From Bradyrhizobium cytisi (lineage in GTDB: Bacteria; Pseudomonadota; Alphaproteobacteria; Rhizobiales; Xanthobacteraceae), in contig NZ_VSSR01000109.1 of NCBI RefSeq assembly GCF_008123515.1, positions 1 to 49,789 of the forward strand: 49,789 nucleotides of DNA. The letters run 5' to 3'. Below, one piece after another: positions 24,451 through 33,359 of the stretch. The number at the start of each line of letters is the position of its first letter. Positions within the stretch are counted from its first letter, which is position 1. The position numbers and the translations under genes were made by a program. Under the pieces are notes generated by a model that saw only the letters and a list, made by a program, of their open reading frames with translations, made no database searches and was not told where the DNA came from.

Positions 24451-25119
24451 CTAGCCCTGGCCCGCGGCAACAGCCGTGAAGGCCCTCTTGATCGCGGCAT
24501 CGGCCTCGATCAGCGCGGCCTTCGGCCCGCGCGAATCCGCCCAGACGAGGTCGCCGACCAGCACGAAATCGGCGCCGCTGGCGGCGAAGTCGTGGGCTTC
24601 CTCGAACGACATCGCAAAGCCGACGCAGGGCGGCTCGAACAGCTCGGCCCACCAGTCCAGCCGTTCGGCGATCGCCTGGGACGACGGGCGCTGGCCCTTC
24701 GTATCGGGCTCGCCGAACAGCACGTAATCAGCACCCATCTCGCCCGCGTTCATGGACTCGTGCCGCGTCTCGAGCCCGCCGACACCGGCGATGCGATCGG
24801 GCTTGAGCGAGGGCATCGCCTCTTCCAGCGCGGCGATGCCTGCGAGATGCGCGCCATCGGCGCCGCCGCGTGCGACGATCTCGGGATGGCCGTCGACGAG
24901 CAGGGCCGCGCCGGCGTTCTGCACCATCGGCGCGAGCGCCTTGATCCGCGAGATCATGGTGCGCTGGTCGGTCTCCTTCAGCCGCACCAGCACGGCTGCG
25001 ACATCGACGGCTGCGAGCAGCGCCGGCAACTCGGCGAGGAGCGCGGCGGGATCGTCGACAACAGGCGTCGCGAGATAAAGACGCGGCGCCGGGCGCGGCG
25101 GAGGCGATTTGTTCGACAA
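24451..25119 (-). CDS. Thiamine phosphate synthase-like protein (divergent ThiE)
   Basis: The protein has 222 residues and a TIM-barrel pattern with LVRLKETDQR, ALLVDGHPEIVARGGADGAH, GADYVLFGEP and SGADFVLVGDLVW at the positions of the ThiE strands. True ThiE joins the hydroxymethylpyrimidine pyrophosphate and thiazole phosphate. Here, however, the usual HLGQxD motif reads HLAGIAAL, the ND pair before it reads VDG, and the GPxxxTxTK loop is altered. It may act on another substrate or be a weak paralogue. It lies between the class I aldolase gene (3-nt gap) and the Sel1 gene. Confidence 0.7.
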   Translation of the reverse strand: MSNKSPPPRPAPRLYLATPVVDDPAALLAELPALLAAVDVAAVLVRLKETDQRTMISRIKALAPMVQNAGAALLVDGHPEIVARGGADGAHLAGIAALEEAMPSLKPDRIAGVGGLETRHESMNAGEMGADYVLFGEPDTKGQRPSSQAIAERLDWWAELFEPPCVGFAMSFEEAHDFAASGADFVLVGDLVWADSRGPKAALIEADAAIKRAFTAVAAGQG

Positions 25120-25122
25120 GAT

Positions 25123-26148
25123 CTAGGCTGCCTTCTTTTCCAGGCTGCTTTGCCATTCGCCTTTGGAGGCGAGGCCATTCATGCGTGCACGATGACTGAA
25201 TGCATTTTGTCCGGCCGCGACGTTCTCGGCCTTGCCCGACCAGGCCTTCTGCGGCGCGGCCTGCAGGGCGCGGCCGTAGGAGAAGGTCAGGCCCCAGGGT
25301 AGCCTGCCAAGCTTGTGCATGGCGTTGAGGTGCGCAGTCGCCTCCTCGTCCGCCTGGCCGCCGGAGAGGAAGGCGATGCCGGGCACCGCCGCCGGCACGC
25401 ACGCCTTCAGCAGCCGGATTGTCTTCTCCGCGACCTCCTCGACGGAGGCCTGCTTTGCGCATTTCTTGCCCGAGATCGCCATGTTCGGCTTCAATACCAT
25501 GCCTTCGAGCGCGACGCGCTGCACGCGCAATTCCTGGAACGTCTCGTTGAGCACGCGGCTCGTGACCTCATAGCAGCGGTCGATGTCGTGATCACCATCC
25601 ATCAGCACCTCCGGCTCGACGATCGGCACGATCTGCGCGGCCTGGCACAGCGCGGCATAGCGCGCCAGCGCATGGGCATTGACGCTGATCGCGGTCATCG
25701 AGGGAATACCGCTGCCGATATCGATCACCGCGCGCCATTTGGCGAAGCGGGCGCCGCGCTCGTAATATTTCTTCAGCCGCTCGGCAAGCTTGTCCAGCCC
25801 GACGGTGACTGTTTCGCCCGGGCACATCGGCAGGGCTTGCGTGCCCTCGTCGACCTTGATGCCGGGAATGGCGCCGCTACTCTCGATCAGCTTGACCAGC
25901 GGCGTGCCGTCGCCTGCCGCCTGCCAGATCGTCTCGTCATAGAGGATCACGCCCGAGATGTACTGGCTCATGGCCTCTCTCGAGCGGAACAGCATCTCGC
26001 GGTAGTCGCGGCGGTTGGCTTCGGTCGATTCCACGCCGATCGCGTCAAAGCGCTTCTTGATGGTGCCGGAGGATTCGTCGGCGGCAAGGATGCCTTTGCC
26101 GGGTGCGACCATGGCGGTCGCGATTCCGTTGAGCTCAGTCAGATTCAT
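25123..26148 (-). CDS. Class I fructose-bisphosphate aldolase
   Basis: The protein has 341 residues from the ATG at 26148; the upstream extension of the frame lies in a repeat. Eukaryotic-type class I aldolase motifs are present: GKGILAADESSGTIKKRF, YRAMLF-like YREMLF, WRAVIDIG, IVPIVEPEVLMDGDHD, and EGMVLKPNMA with the Schiff-base lysine at about residue 220, then FLSGGQADEEATAHLNAM. It cleaves fructose-1,6-bisphosphate to dihydroxyacetone phosphate and glyceraldehyde-3-phosphate without metal. A class II enzyme is encoded immediately upstream. Confidence 0.95.
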   Translation of the reverse strand: MNLTELNGIATAMVAPGKGILAADESSGTIKKRFDAIGVESTEANRRDYREMLFRSREAMSQYISGVILYDETIWQAAGDGTPLVKLIESSGAIPGIKVDEGTQALPMCPGETVTVGLDKLAERLKKYYERGARFAKWRAVIDIGSGIPSMTAISVNAHALARYAALCQAAQIVPIVEPEVLMDGDHDIDRCYEVTSRVLNETFQELRVQRVALEGMVLKPNMAISGKKCAKQASVEEVAEKTIRLLKACVPAAVPGIAFLSGGQADEEATAHLNAMHKLGRLPWGLTFSYGRALQAAPQKAWSGKAENVAAGQNAFSHRARMNGLASKGEWQSSLEKKAA

Positions 26149-26274
26149 CGAGAGGTCCTCCCAAAACGATTCTGCCCTTGCCTGTGAAAATAGACGGTTC
26201 TCGGGCAATTGCCGAGTTAACGTTCGTCGCAGGGTAAAGGGGGCGGGGAGGGCCGCAAATGAGCGGCTGGCGAC

Positions 26275-26418
26275 GGTTCTCCTCGCCCCGCTTGCGGGGA
26301 GAGGTCGGTCGCGAAGCGACCGGGTGAGGGGGGCCTCCGCGAGTCCGTCTGTCACCGCCTTTGCGGAAGCAGCCCCTCACCCCGCCCTCTCCCCGCGAAG
26401 GGCGGGGCGAGGGAGACG
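26275..26418. repeat. Palindromic intergenic repeat, family D copy 1
   Basis: The left half (CCTCGCCCCGCTTGCGGGGA, then GGTGAGGGGG) and the right half (CCCCTCACCCCGCCCTCTCC, then GCGGGGCGAGG) are largely complementary, with smaller hairpins inside. Copy 2 is at 35107-35245. It lies between the class II and class I aldolase genes, so it can form a large stem in their shared transcript. Confidence 0.75.
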
Positions 26419-26455
26419 ATAGAGCGTGCCGGGGCTTCACGCCCTCGCGCGGTCC

Positions 26456-27523
26456 TTACGCCACCTTGGGGTCGAGCTCGCCCTTGGCGTAGCGCTTGGC
26501 CATGTCGGCGGGGGTCAGGATCTTCTTGAACTTGGAGGCTTGGCCGGCGGTGTTGAACTCCTGGAGCCGCTGCTTGCACAGCTTGGTCATGGCTTCCATC
26601 GCCGGCTTCAGATACTTGCGCGGATCGAACTCTTCCGGATTGTCCTTGAGCACTTTCCGGATCTGGCCGGTCATGGCCATGCGGTTGTCGGTGTCGATGT
26701 TGATCTTGCGCACGCCGTGCTTGATGCCGCGCTGGATCTCGGCAACCGGCACGCCCCAGGTCGGCTTCATCTTGCCGCCATGGGCGTTGATGATGTCCTG
26801 GAGGTCCTGCGGCACCGACGAGGAGCCGTGCATCACGAGATGCGTGTTGGGCAGCTTGCGATGGATCTCCTCGATCACGTTCATGGCGAGGATGTCGCCG
26901 TCCGGCTTGCGGGTAAATTTGTAAGCACCGTGAGACGTCCCCATTGCGATCGCGAGCGCGTCGACCTTGGTCTCCTGGACGAACTTCACGGCCTCGTCCG
27001 GATTGGTCAGGAGCTGGTCGTGGCTCAGCTTGCCTTCGGCGCCGTGGCCGTCTTCCTTGTCGCCCATGCCGGTTTCTAGCGAGCCGAGCACGCCGAGCTC
27101 GCCCTCGACCGAGATGCCGCCGAGATGGGCCATGTCGGTCACGGTCTTGGTGACGCCGACATTGTAGGTCCAGTCGCCGGGGGTCTTGCCGTCGGCCTTG
27201 AGCGAGCCGTCCATCATCACCGAGGTGAAGCCGGCCTGGATCGCGGTCATGCAGGTGGCGGCCTCGTTGCCGTGGTCGAGATGCACGCAGACCGGAATGT
27301 GCGGGTAGATCTCGGTGACCGCGTCCATCATGTGCTTGAGCATGACGTCGTTGGCGTAGGAGCGCGCGCCGCGCGAGGCCTGGATGATGACGGGCGCGTC
27401 GACCTGGTTGGCCGCGTCCATGATCGCCAGCGCCTGCTCCATGTTGTTGATGTTGAAGGCCGGGACGCCGTAATCGTGTTCCGCCGCATGGTCGAGCAAT
27501 TGACGCAACGTGATCCGAGCCAT
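26456..27523 (-). CDS. fba: Class II fructose-bisphosphate aldolase
   Basis: The protein has 355 residues from the ATG at 27523. Family motifs are YGVPAFNINNMEQALAIMDA, the metal-binding CVHLDHGNEA, TSVMMDGSLK, GISVEGELGVLGSLETG, AIAMGTSHGAYKF, LVMHGSSSVPQ and KINIDTDNRMA. It catalyses the zinc-dependent aldol cleavage or condensation of fructose-1,6-bisphosphate, and in Calvin-cycle organisms often also sedoheptulose-1,7-bisphosphate. It is 62 nt downstream of pgk in the same orientation. Confidence 0.96.
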   Translation of the reverse strand: MARITLRQLLDHAAEHDYGVPAFNINNMEQALAIMDAANQVDAPVIIQASRGARSYANDVMLKHMMDAVTEIYPHIPVCVHLDHGNEAATCMTAIQAGFTSVMMDGSLKADGKTPGDWTYNVGVTKTVTDMAHLGGISVEGELGVLGSLETGMGDKEDGHGAEGKLSHDQLLTNPDEAVKFVQETKVDALAIAMGTSHGAYKFTRKPDGDILAMNVIEEIHRKLPNTHLVMHGSSSVPQDLQDIINAHGGKMKPTWGVPVAEIQRGIKHGVRKINIDTDNRMAMTGQIRKVLKDNPEEFDPRKYLKPAMEAMTKLCKQRLQEFNTAGQASKFKKILTPADMAKRYAKGELDPKVA

Positions 27524-27585
27524 CTGTCTTTTTCTCCGTTCGGGCCTCAGGGCCGCTTGTTTCTTGCCGGTTTCTTGCCGTCTGA

Positions 27586-28782
27586 TTACTTGATGCGCAG
27601 AACCTCGACGCCGGGCAGGGGCTTGCCCTCCATCCATTCAAGAAATGCGCCACCGGCGGTCGAGACATAGGTGAAATCACCGGCCACATGGGCCTGGTTG
27701 AGGGCCGCGACCGTGTCGCCGCCGCCCGCGATCGAGATCAGCTTCTTGGCCTTGGTGCGCGCGGCGGCGTGCTTGGCGGCTGCCATCGTGCCACGGTCGA
27801 ACGGCTGCATCTCGAACGCGCCGAGCGGTCCGTTCCAGACCAGTGTCGCCGCATCGTCGATGGCGGCGTGGATGCGTGCGATCGATTGTGGGCCGACGTC
27901 GAGGATCATGCCGTCGGCCGGGATCGCATCGAGCCCATAGGCGTGCGACGGCGCGTTGGCGGCGAAATGATAGGCGACGGTGGCATCGACCGGGAGGATG
28001 ATGGCGCACTTGGCGGCCGAGGCCTTCTCCGCGATGCGCAACGCAGTGGCAGCGAGATCCTTCTCGGCCAGCGACTTGCCGATGCCGACGCCCTGGGCGT
28101 GCAGGAAGGTGTTGGCCATGCCGCCGCCGATCACGAGCGCGTCGACCTTGCTCACGAGGTTCTCGAGCAGGTCGATCTTGGTCGAGACCTTTGCGCCGCC
28201 GATGATCGCGATGACAGGCTTGGTCGGCGAACCCAGCGCCTTCTCCAGCGCGTCGAGCTCGGCCTGCATGGTGCGGCCGGCATAGGCCGGCAGCTTGTGG
28301 CCGAGACCTTCGGTCGAGGCATGGGCGCGGTGCGCCGCGGAGAACGCGTCACTGACCCAGATGTCGCCGAGCTTTGCCAGCTCCGCGACGAAGGCCGGAT
28401 CGTTCTTCTCTTCCTCTTTGTGGAAGCGGGTGTTTTCCAGACAGAGGATGTCGCCATCCTCTAGCGCCGCTACAGCCTTGGCCGCGGGCTCGCCGATGCA
28501 ATCCTCAGCGAACGCGACGGGCTTCTTCACGACCTTCGACAGCGCTTCGGCGACCGGCCTCAGTGAGTCCTTGGCATCGCGGCCCTTCGGCCGGCCGAAA
28601 TGCGCGAGCAGGATGACCTTGCCGCCCTTGTCCGAGATTTCGGTGATGGTCGGCGCGACGCGCTCGAGCCGGGTCGCGTCGCTGACGCGTCCGTTGTCCA
28701 TGGGCACATTGAGATCGACGCGCAGCAGCACGCGCTTGCCCTTCACGTCGACGTCGTCGAGGGTGCGGAATTTGTTCGCCAT
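27586..28782 (-). CDS. pgk: Phosphoglycerate kinase
   Basis: The protein has 398 residues from the ATG at 28782. VLLRVDLNVPMDNGRV, LLAHFGRPKG, CIGEPAAKAV, ENTRFHKEEEKNDP, VIGGGMANTFL and the C-terminal nucleotide-binding GPLGAFE and SIAGGGDTVAAL are all present. It interconverts 1,3-bisphosphoglycerate and 3-phosphoglycerate with ADP/ATP. The upstream frame extension to 28917 passes through a family B repeat and is not coding. It lies between gap and the class II aldolase. Confidence 0.97.
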   Translation of the reverse strand: MANKFRTLDDVDVKGKRVLLRVDLNVPMDNGRVSDATRLERVAPTITEISDKGGKVILLAHFGRPKGRDAKDSLRPVAEALSKVVKKPVAFAEDCIGEPAAKAVAALEDGDILCLENTRFHKEEEKNDPAFVAELAKLGDIWVSDAFSAAHRAHASTEGLGHKLPAYAGRTMQAELDALEKALGSPTKPVIAIIGGAKVSTKIDLLENLVSKVDALVIGGGMANTFLHAQGVGIGKSLAEKDLAATALRIAEKASAAKCAIILPVDATVAYHFAANAPSHAYGLDAIPADGMILDVGPQSIARIHAAIDDAATLVWNGPLGAFEMQPFDRGTMAAAKHAAARTKAKKLISIAGGGDTVAALNQAHVAGDFTYVSTAGGAFLEWMEGKPLPGVEVLRIK

Positions 28783-28792
28783 CGGATACTCT

Positions 28793-28945
28793 CTCTTGTC
28801 CCGGGCGCTCTTGTCCCGGGCGCAACTAGCGGCGCGAAGCGCTGCTGTGCAGAACCGGGACCCACATTGCAGCGAGTCCCGCAGTTGAATGGGTCCCGGC
28901 TCTGCGGAGCAGCGCAAGCGCGCTGCACCGCGTCCGGGACACGAG
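28793..28945. repeat. Palindromic repeat, family B copy 2, with a 15-bp tandem duplication
   Basis: Arms CAGAACCGGGACCCA (28850-28864) and TGGGTCCCGGCTCTG (28890-28904) enclose a short centre. CTCTTGTCCCGGGCG occurs twice in direct succession (28793-28807, 28808-28822) at the edge of the pgk leader. The element is related to 7904-8028. Confidence 0.8.
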
Positions 28946-28954
28946 AGTAAACGC

Positions 28955-29962
28955 TTAGATCACCTTCGCGAACGCGACGGCGGTGTCCGCCATGCGGTTC
29001 GAGAAGCCCCACTCGTTGTCGTACCAGGCCATCACGCGCACCAGCGTGCCGTTCTGCACCTTGGTCTGGTCCATGTGGAAGGTGGCCGAGTGCGGATCGT
29101 GATTGAAGTCGATCGAGACATTCGGCGCGTTGGTGTAGCCGAGGATGCCCTTGAGCTGCTGCTCGGAGGCGCGCTTCATCGCCTCGTTGATTTCCTTCGG
29201 ATCGGCGGCGCGCTTGGCGACGATCTTGAGGTCGATCACCGAGACGTTCGGCGACGGCACGCGGATCGAGACGCCGTCGAGCTTGCCCTTCAGCTCGGGC
29301 AGCACGAGGCCGATCGCCTTGGCGGCACCGGTCGAGGTCGGGATCATCGACATCGCAGCCGCACGGCCGCGATAGAGATCCTTGTGCAGCGTGTCCAGCG
29401 TCGGCTGGTCGCCGGTATAGGCGTGGATCGTGGTCATGAAGCCGGTCTCGATGCCGACGAGATCGTTCAGCACCTTGGCGACCGGCGCGAGGCAGTTGGT
29501 GGTGCACGAGCCGTTCGAGACCACCATGTGGTCCTTGGTCAGCGTGTCGTGGTTGACGCCGTAGACGATGGTGGCGTCGGCGCCGTCGGCAGGCGCGGAG
29601 ACCAGCACGCGCTTGGCGCCGGCGGTCAGATGCGCGGATGCCTTGTCCTTCGCGGTGAAGATGCCGGTGCATTCCATCGCGATGTCGACGCCGAGATCTT
29701 TCCAGGGCAGCTTCGAGGGATCGCGCTCGGCGGTCACCTTGATCTTGCCGTTGCCGAGGCTGATCGAGTCGCCGTCGACGGTGACGGTGCCGGGGAAGCG
29801 GCCATGAACGCTGTCGAAGCGGAGGAGGTGGGCGTTGGTCTCGACCGGGCCGAGGTCGTTGATGCCGACGACCTCGATGTCCTTGCGGCCGGACTCGGCG
29901 ATAGCCCGCAGGATGTTGCGGCCGATGCGGCCAAAACCGTTAATTCCGACGCGGACTGCCAT
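28955..29962 (-). CDS. gap: Glyceraldehyde-3-phosphate dehydrogenase
   Basis: The protein has 335 residues. The NAD-binding start VRVGINGFGRIGRNILRA, the catalytic SNGSCTTNCLAPVAK (nucleophilic Cys at about 153), the phosphate-site TGAAKAIG and the C-terminal WYDNEWGFSNRM are all intact. It oxidises glyceraldehyde-3-phosphate to 1,3-bisphosphoglycerate. The 170-nt gap to tkt contains a CGCCCGG/CCGGGCG hairpin (30061-30079) and an A/T-rich stretch that may hold its own promoter. Confidence 0.97.
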   Translation of the reverse strand: MAVRVGINGFGRIGRNILRAIAESGRKDIEVVGINDLGPVETNAHLLRFDSVHGRFPGTVTVDGDSISLGNGKIKVTAERDPSKLPWKDLGVDIAMECTGIFTAKDKASAHLTAGAKRVLVSAPADGADATIVYGVNHDTLTKDHMVVSNGSCTTNCLAPVAKVLNDLVGIETGFMTTIHAYTGDQPTLDTLHKDLYRGRAAAMSMIPTSTGAAKAIGLVLPELKGKLDGVSIRVPSPNVSVIDLKIVAKRAADPKEINEAMKRASEQQLKGILGYTNAPNVSIDFNHDPHSATFHMDQTKVQNGTLVRVMAWYDNEWGFSNRMADTAVAFAKVI

Positions 29963-30132
29963 GTTTCATCTCCTTATGACCGTTCAATGACGGGCTCGAT
30001 AACGCCTAGTCTTCCCGCACAACGCGCTATACGCGCCTGCGAGGGTTTTTTAGGGGCGGACGCCCGGTTCAGCCGGGCGGTGCTTGATCATATGAGAGAT
30101 TACGTAGTCCTTTTTTTTGGCAAGCTCAACTC

Positions 30133-32118
30133 TCAGGATACGCGCTTCAGCACGGCGTTAACCGCGGCCTCGGCGGTAATGCCGAAATGCTTGTAAAGAT
30201 CCTTGGCCGGCGCGCTCGCGCCGAAGGAATGCATGCCGATAAATTCGCCATCCTGGCCGATCACGGCATCCCAGCCCCAGCGCACGGCGGCCTCGATCGC
30301 GACCTTCACCGGCGCGTTGCCGATGATGGCGGCACGCTTGGCCTCTGGTTGCGCTAACAACAGCTCGAGCGAGGGCACCGAGACCACCCGCGACGGGATG
30401 CCGCGCTCGACGAGCTGCTTCTGGGCGGCCACCGCGATCTCAACCTCGGAGCCGGATGCGAACAGCGTCGCCTTGGCTTCCCCTTGCGCGGCCACCAGCT
30501 CGTAGGCGCCCTGGGCGCAGGGATTCTCGTTCGGTGCGGTGGTGCGGAGCTGCGGCAGGTTCTGCCGCGTCAGCGCCAGCACCGTCGGGCCGTCGATACG
30601 ATTCAGCGCCAGCTCCCAGCACTCGGCGACCTCGACGGAATCGCAGGGGCGGAACACGCGCATGTTCGGGATGGCGCGAAGCGCGGCGAGATGCTCGACC
30701 GGCTGATGGGTCGGGCCGTCCTCGCCAAGGCCGATGGAATCGTGCGTCATCACGTAGACCACACCGGTGCCCATCAGCGCCGCCAGGCGCATCGCCGGAC
30801 GCGCATAGTCGGTGAACACGAGGAAGGTCGCACCGTTCGGTGCGAAGCCGCCGTGCAGGAAGATGCCGTTCATCGCGGCACACATGCCGTGCTCGCGGAT
30901 GCCGTAATGGATGAAGCGGCCTTTCGGCGTCTTGGCGGAGAAGGCGGTTGCCGACTTCGCCTTGTTGTTGTTGGAGCCGGTGAGGTCGGCGGAGCCCGCG
31001 AGGAATTCCATCGGCATCGCACCGGCAATCACCTCGATCACGGCTTCCGACGACTTGCGGGTGGCCGCGGTCATCGGCTTCTCCAGCAGCTCCTTCTTGT
31101 ACGTGCGCACGGCCTTCGCCAGCGAAGCCGGACGCTCGTGGCGCACGCGGCGCTCGAACTCGGCGCGCTTGCGGCTGCCGAGCTCGCCGAGCCGTCCTTC
31201 CCACTCCTGTCGTGCCGCGGCGCCGCGCGAGCCGGCTGCGCGCCAGGCCTTAAGCACGTCATCCGGCACTGAGAACGGCTCGAGCGAGATGCCGAGATTT
31301 TCCTTGGCGGCCTTGAGCTCGTCGGCGCCGAGCGCCTCGCCATGCGCCTTGGCGGTGCCGGCCTTGTGCGGCGCGCCGAAGCCGATGGTGGTGCGGCAGG
31401 CGATCAGCGTCGGCTTGTTGGATTTTTGCGCACGGGTGATCGCGGCGGCAATCGCGGCCTGGTCATGGCCGTCGATCTTCTCGGCCGCCCAGCCGCACGC
31501 CTTGAAGCGCTTCACCTGGTCGACCGAATCGGAGATCGAGGTCGGGCCGTCGATCGAGATGCCGTTGTCGTCGTAGAGCACGATCAGCTTGCCGAGCTTC
31601 CAGTGCCCGGCCATCGCGATCGCTTCCTGCGACACGCCTTCCATCAGGTCGCCGTCGGAAGCGAGCACGTAGGTGTGGTGGTCGACGATCTTCTTGCCGA
31701 ACTCGGCGGCGAGCATCTTCTCGGCGAGCGCCATGCCGACTGCGGTCGAGATACCCTGGCCGAGCGGGCCGGTGGTGGTCTCGATGCCCTTTGTGTGGAA
31801 GTTCTCGGGGTGACCCGGCGTCAATCCGCCGAGCTGGCGGAATTGCTTGAGCTGGTCCAGCGTCATGTCGCCGTTGCCGGTCAGGTGCAGCAGCGAATAG
31901 AGCAGCATCGAGCCGTGACCGGCGGAGAGCACGAAGCGGTCGCGGTCCGGCCAGTCGATTGCGGTAGCATCGTATTTGAGGAACTGCGTGAACAGCACCG
32001 TGGCCATGTCGGCGGCGCCCATCGGTAGGCCCGGATGACCCGACTTTGCCTTCTCGACGGCATCCATCGAGAGGCCGCGGATCGCGTTGGCCATACGGTT
32101 GGGATCGACCTGCGTCAT
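30133..32118 (-). CDS. tkt: Transketolase
   Basis: The protein has 661 residues from the ATG at 32118; the frame is open far upstream, but that part overlaps the divergent DUF4164 and zapA genes. Motifs: GHPGLPMGAADMA, GHGSMLLYSLLHL, the thiamine diphosphate-binding SDGDLMEGVSQEA with YDDNGISIDG, and later THDSIGLGEDGPTHQPVEHL. It transfers two-carbon ketol units between sugar phosphates in the pentose-phosphate and Calvin pathways. It is the first gene of the minus-strand carbon-metabolism run. Confidence 0.97.
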   Translation of the reverse strand: MTQVDPNRMANAIRGLSMDAVEKAKSGHPGLPMGAADMATVLFTQFLKYDATAIDWPDRDRFVLSAGHGSMLLYSLLHLTGNGDMTLDQLKQFRQLGGLTPGHPENFHTKGIETTTGPLGQGISTAVGMALAEKMLAAEFGKKIVDHHTYVLASDGDLMEGVSQEAIAMAGHWKLGKLIVLYDDNGISIDGPTSISDSVDQVKRFKACGWAAEKIDGHDQAAIAAAITRAQKSNKPTLIACRTTIGFGAPHKAGTAKAHGEALGADELKAAKENLGISLEPFSVPDDVLKAWRAAGSRGAAARQEWEGRLGELGSRKRAEFERRVRHERPASLAKAVRTYKKELLEKPMTAATRKSSEAVIEVIAGAMPMEFLAGSADLTGSNNNKAKSATAFSAKTPKGRFIHYGIREHGMCAAMNGIFLHGGFAPNGATFLVFTDYARPAMRLAALMGTGVVYVMTHDSIGLGEDGPTHQPVEHLAALRAIPNMRVFRPCDSVEVAECWELALNRIDGPTVLALTRQNLPQLRTTAPNENPCAQGAYELVAAQGEAKATLFASGSEVEIAVAAQKQLVERGIPSRVVSVPSLELLLAQPEAKRAAIIGNAPVKVAIEAAVRWGWDAVIGQDGEFIGMHSFGASAPAKDLYKHFGITAEAAVNAVLKRVS

Positions 32119-32416
32119 GTCTGAAATCCGTCTGAAATGAGGCGCTTGTGGCAGAATTCGCCGCGCCGGAAAGAGCCTTTCGGCCGCTGGGGGCGCGGCT
32201 GGGATAGCATCTCGGTTCCGGCAGGCCAAGGCAGTCAAACGCCGGTTTGGCCGTAAAAGTTGCTTAGCGGTGCATAGTTTCGCGGCGGCGTTGCGCTTGG
32301 CTAGCTTGCCACGTAAATTTCTGCTTCTAACCGCTTGCCGAACCGAGTCTTTTGCCGGACGGCAAGCTCCCAGGTAAAGGCCACGGGTCAAGCCCACAGG
32401 TTCCGCCGCTGACTGC
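32119..32416. promoter_or_regulatory. Divergent promoter region of tkt and the DUF4164-zapA pair
   Basis: This 298-nt region between head-to-head genes carries no supportable coding sequence. It must hold both promoters. Several CCGGCA/TGCCGG half-sites occur, but no clear -35/-10 pair can be assigned. Confidence 0.4.
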
Positions 32417-32737
32417 ATGAACGATCGCGTATCCAACAGCGCTGCCATGACGGAGTCCTCCGCCGTCGAGATCGAGATCGCGACCCGCAGGCTCACGGCG
32501 GCGCTCGACGCGCTTGAAAGCGCAGTCGAGCGAAGGCGCGATGCTGACCGCGACGAGAATGAGCTTGCGACGCGAATCCAGGCGCTGGGCGCCGATCGTT
32601 CGCGGCTTGCCGACGAGCTCGACGGTGCACTGGTGAAAGCGCGCAAGCTCGAGCGCACCAATCGCGAGATCTCCGATCGGCTGGAGTCCGCAATCGTCAC
32701 GATACGTTCGGTACTTGATACCGGAGAGGACGGATGA
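32417..32737 (+). CDS. DUF4164 coiled-coil protein
   Basis: The protein has 106 residues. Almost the whole chain is predicted helical and heptad-like: IEIATRRLTAALDALESAVE, LATRIQALGADRSRLADELD, KARKLERTNREISDRL. It matches the DUF4164 proteins that precede zapA in Rhizobiales. The stop overlaps the zapA start (ATGA at 32734), implying coupled translation and a likely link to cell division. Confidence 0.8.
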   Translation: MNDRVSNSAAMTESSAVEIEIATRRLTAALDALESAVERRRDADRDENELATRIQALGADRSRLADELDGALVKARKLERTNREISDRLESAIVTIRSVLDTGEDG

Positions 32738-33117
32738 GCCACATCAACGTCACCATCAACGCCCGGCAATACCGCATGGCCTGCGAGGAGGGCCAGGAGG
32801 TGCGGCTGTTGAAGCTTGCCGAAGGCCTGGAGACGCGGATTCAGTCGCTGCGCGGAAAATTCGGCGAGATCGGCGATGCCAGGCTCACCGTGATGGCGGC
32901 GCTGACCGTCTGCGACGAGTTGGTCGACGCCGGCAACCGCATCCGCACCATGGAGCAGGAGCTGACCGAACTGCGGGATTTCCGCAACGCTGCCGTCGAG
33001 CGTGCCCGGATGACCCAGACCGCCGTGGTCAACGCGCTGAACTCTGCCGCCGAGCGCATCGAGAAGTCGACTCAGGTCCTGAACCGCACCGTCGGCAACG
33101 GCATCGCGATCGGTTGA
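32734..33117 (+). CDS. zapA: Cell division protein ZapA
   Basis: The protein has 127 residues. The N-terminal MSHINVTINARQYRMACEEGQ then RLLKLAEGLETRIQSL and LTVMAALTVCDELVDA match the ZapA globular head, followed by a coiled coil (to about 115). ZapA binds and bundles FtsZ filaments at the division ring. It is immediately upstream of the likely 6S RNA gene, the conserved zapA-ssrS arrangement. Confidence 0.93.
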   Translation: MSHINVTINARQYRMACEEGQEVRLLKLAEGLETRIQSLRGKFGEIGDARLTVMAALTVCDELVDAGNRIRTMEQELTELRDFRNAAVERARMTQTAVVNALNSAAERIEKSTQVLNRTVGNGIAIG

Positions 33118-33136
33118 TTTTGGCGTTTCCCTTGTG

Positions 33137-33252
33137 GCCATCCTTCGAGACGCCCGCTGCGGCGGGCTCCTCAGGATGAGGTCTTGTTTCGCGGTGAAAT
33201 CTTAAACCCTCATGGTGAGGAGCCCGCCCAAAGCGGGCGTCTCGAACCATGC
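33137..33252. repeat. Palindromic intergenic repeat, family E
   Basis: Perfect 13-bp arms CGAGACGCCCGCT (33146-33158) and AGCGGGCGTCTCG (33232-33244) enclose secondary arms GGCGGGCTCCTCA and GAGGAGCCCGCC. Only one copy is in this window. It lies between zapA and the 6S RNA region. Confidence 0.75.
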
Positions 33253-33359
33253 AGGCCAAGTTCTCTCGCCGCGTTCGGTGGCCACGTGCGATCGCTCTGG
33301 TGATTCGTCAGTATCGTTGTTACATTGCGCAGGCGAGGCTGCGACGCGCGTCCGGAGCC

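Noticed and set aside
23251..25302. Plus-strand open frame of 683 codons across suhB-proximal genes
   Set aside because: It lies opposite the Sel1 and thiE-like genes, which have recognisable domains; the composition is that of a mirror frame.
30061..30079. Hairpin after tkt as a Rho-independent terminator
   Set aside because: The CGCCCGG/CCGGGCG stem is not followed by a U run in the direction of tkt transcription.
32119..33141. Upstream extension of the transketolase frame
   Set aside because: It overlaps the divergent DUF4164 and zapA genes, and the family's normal start is the ATG at 32118.
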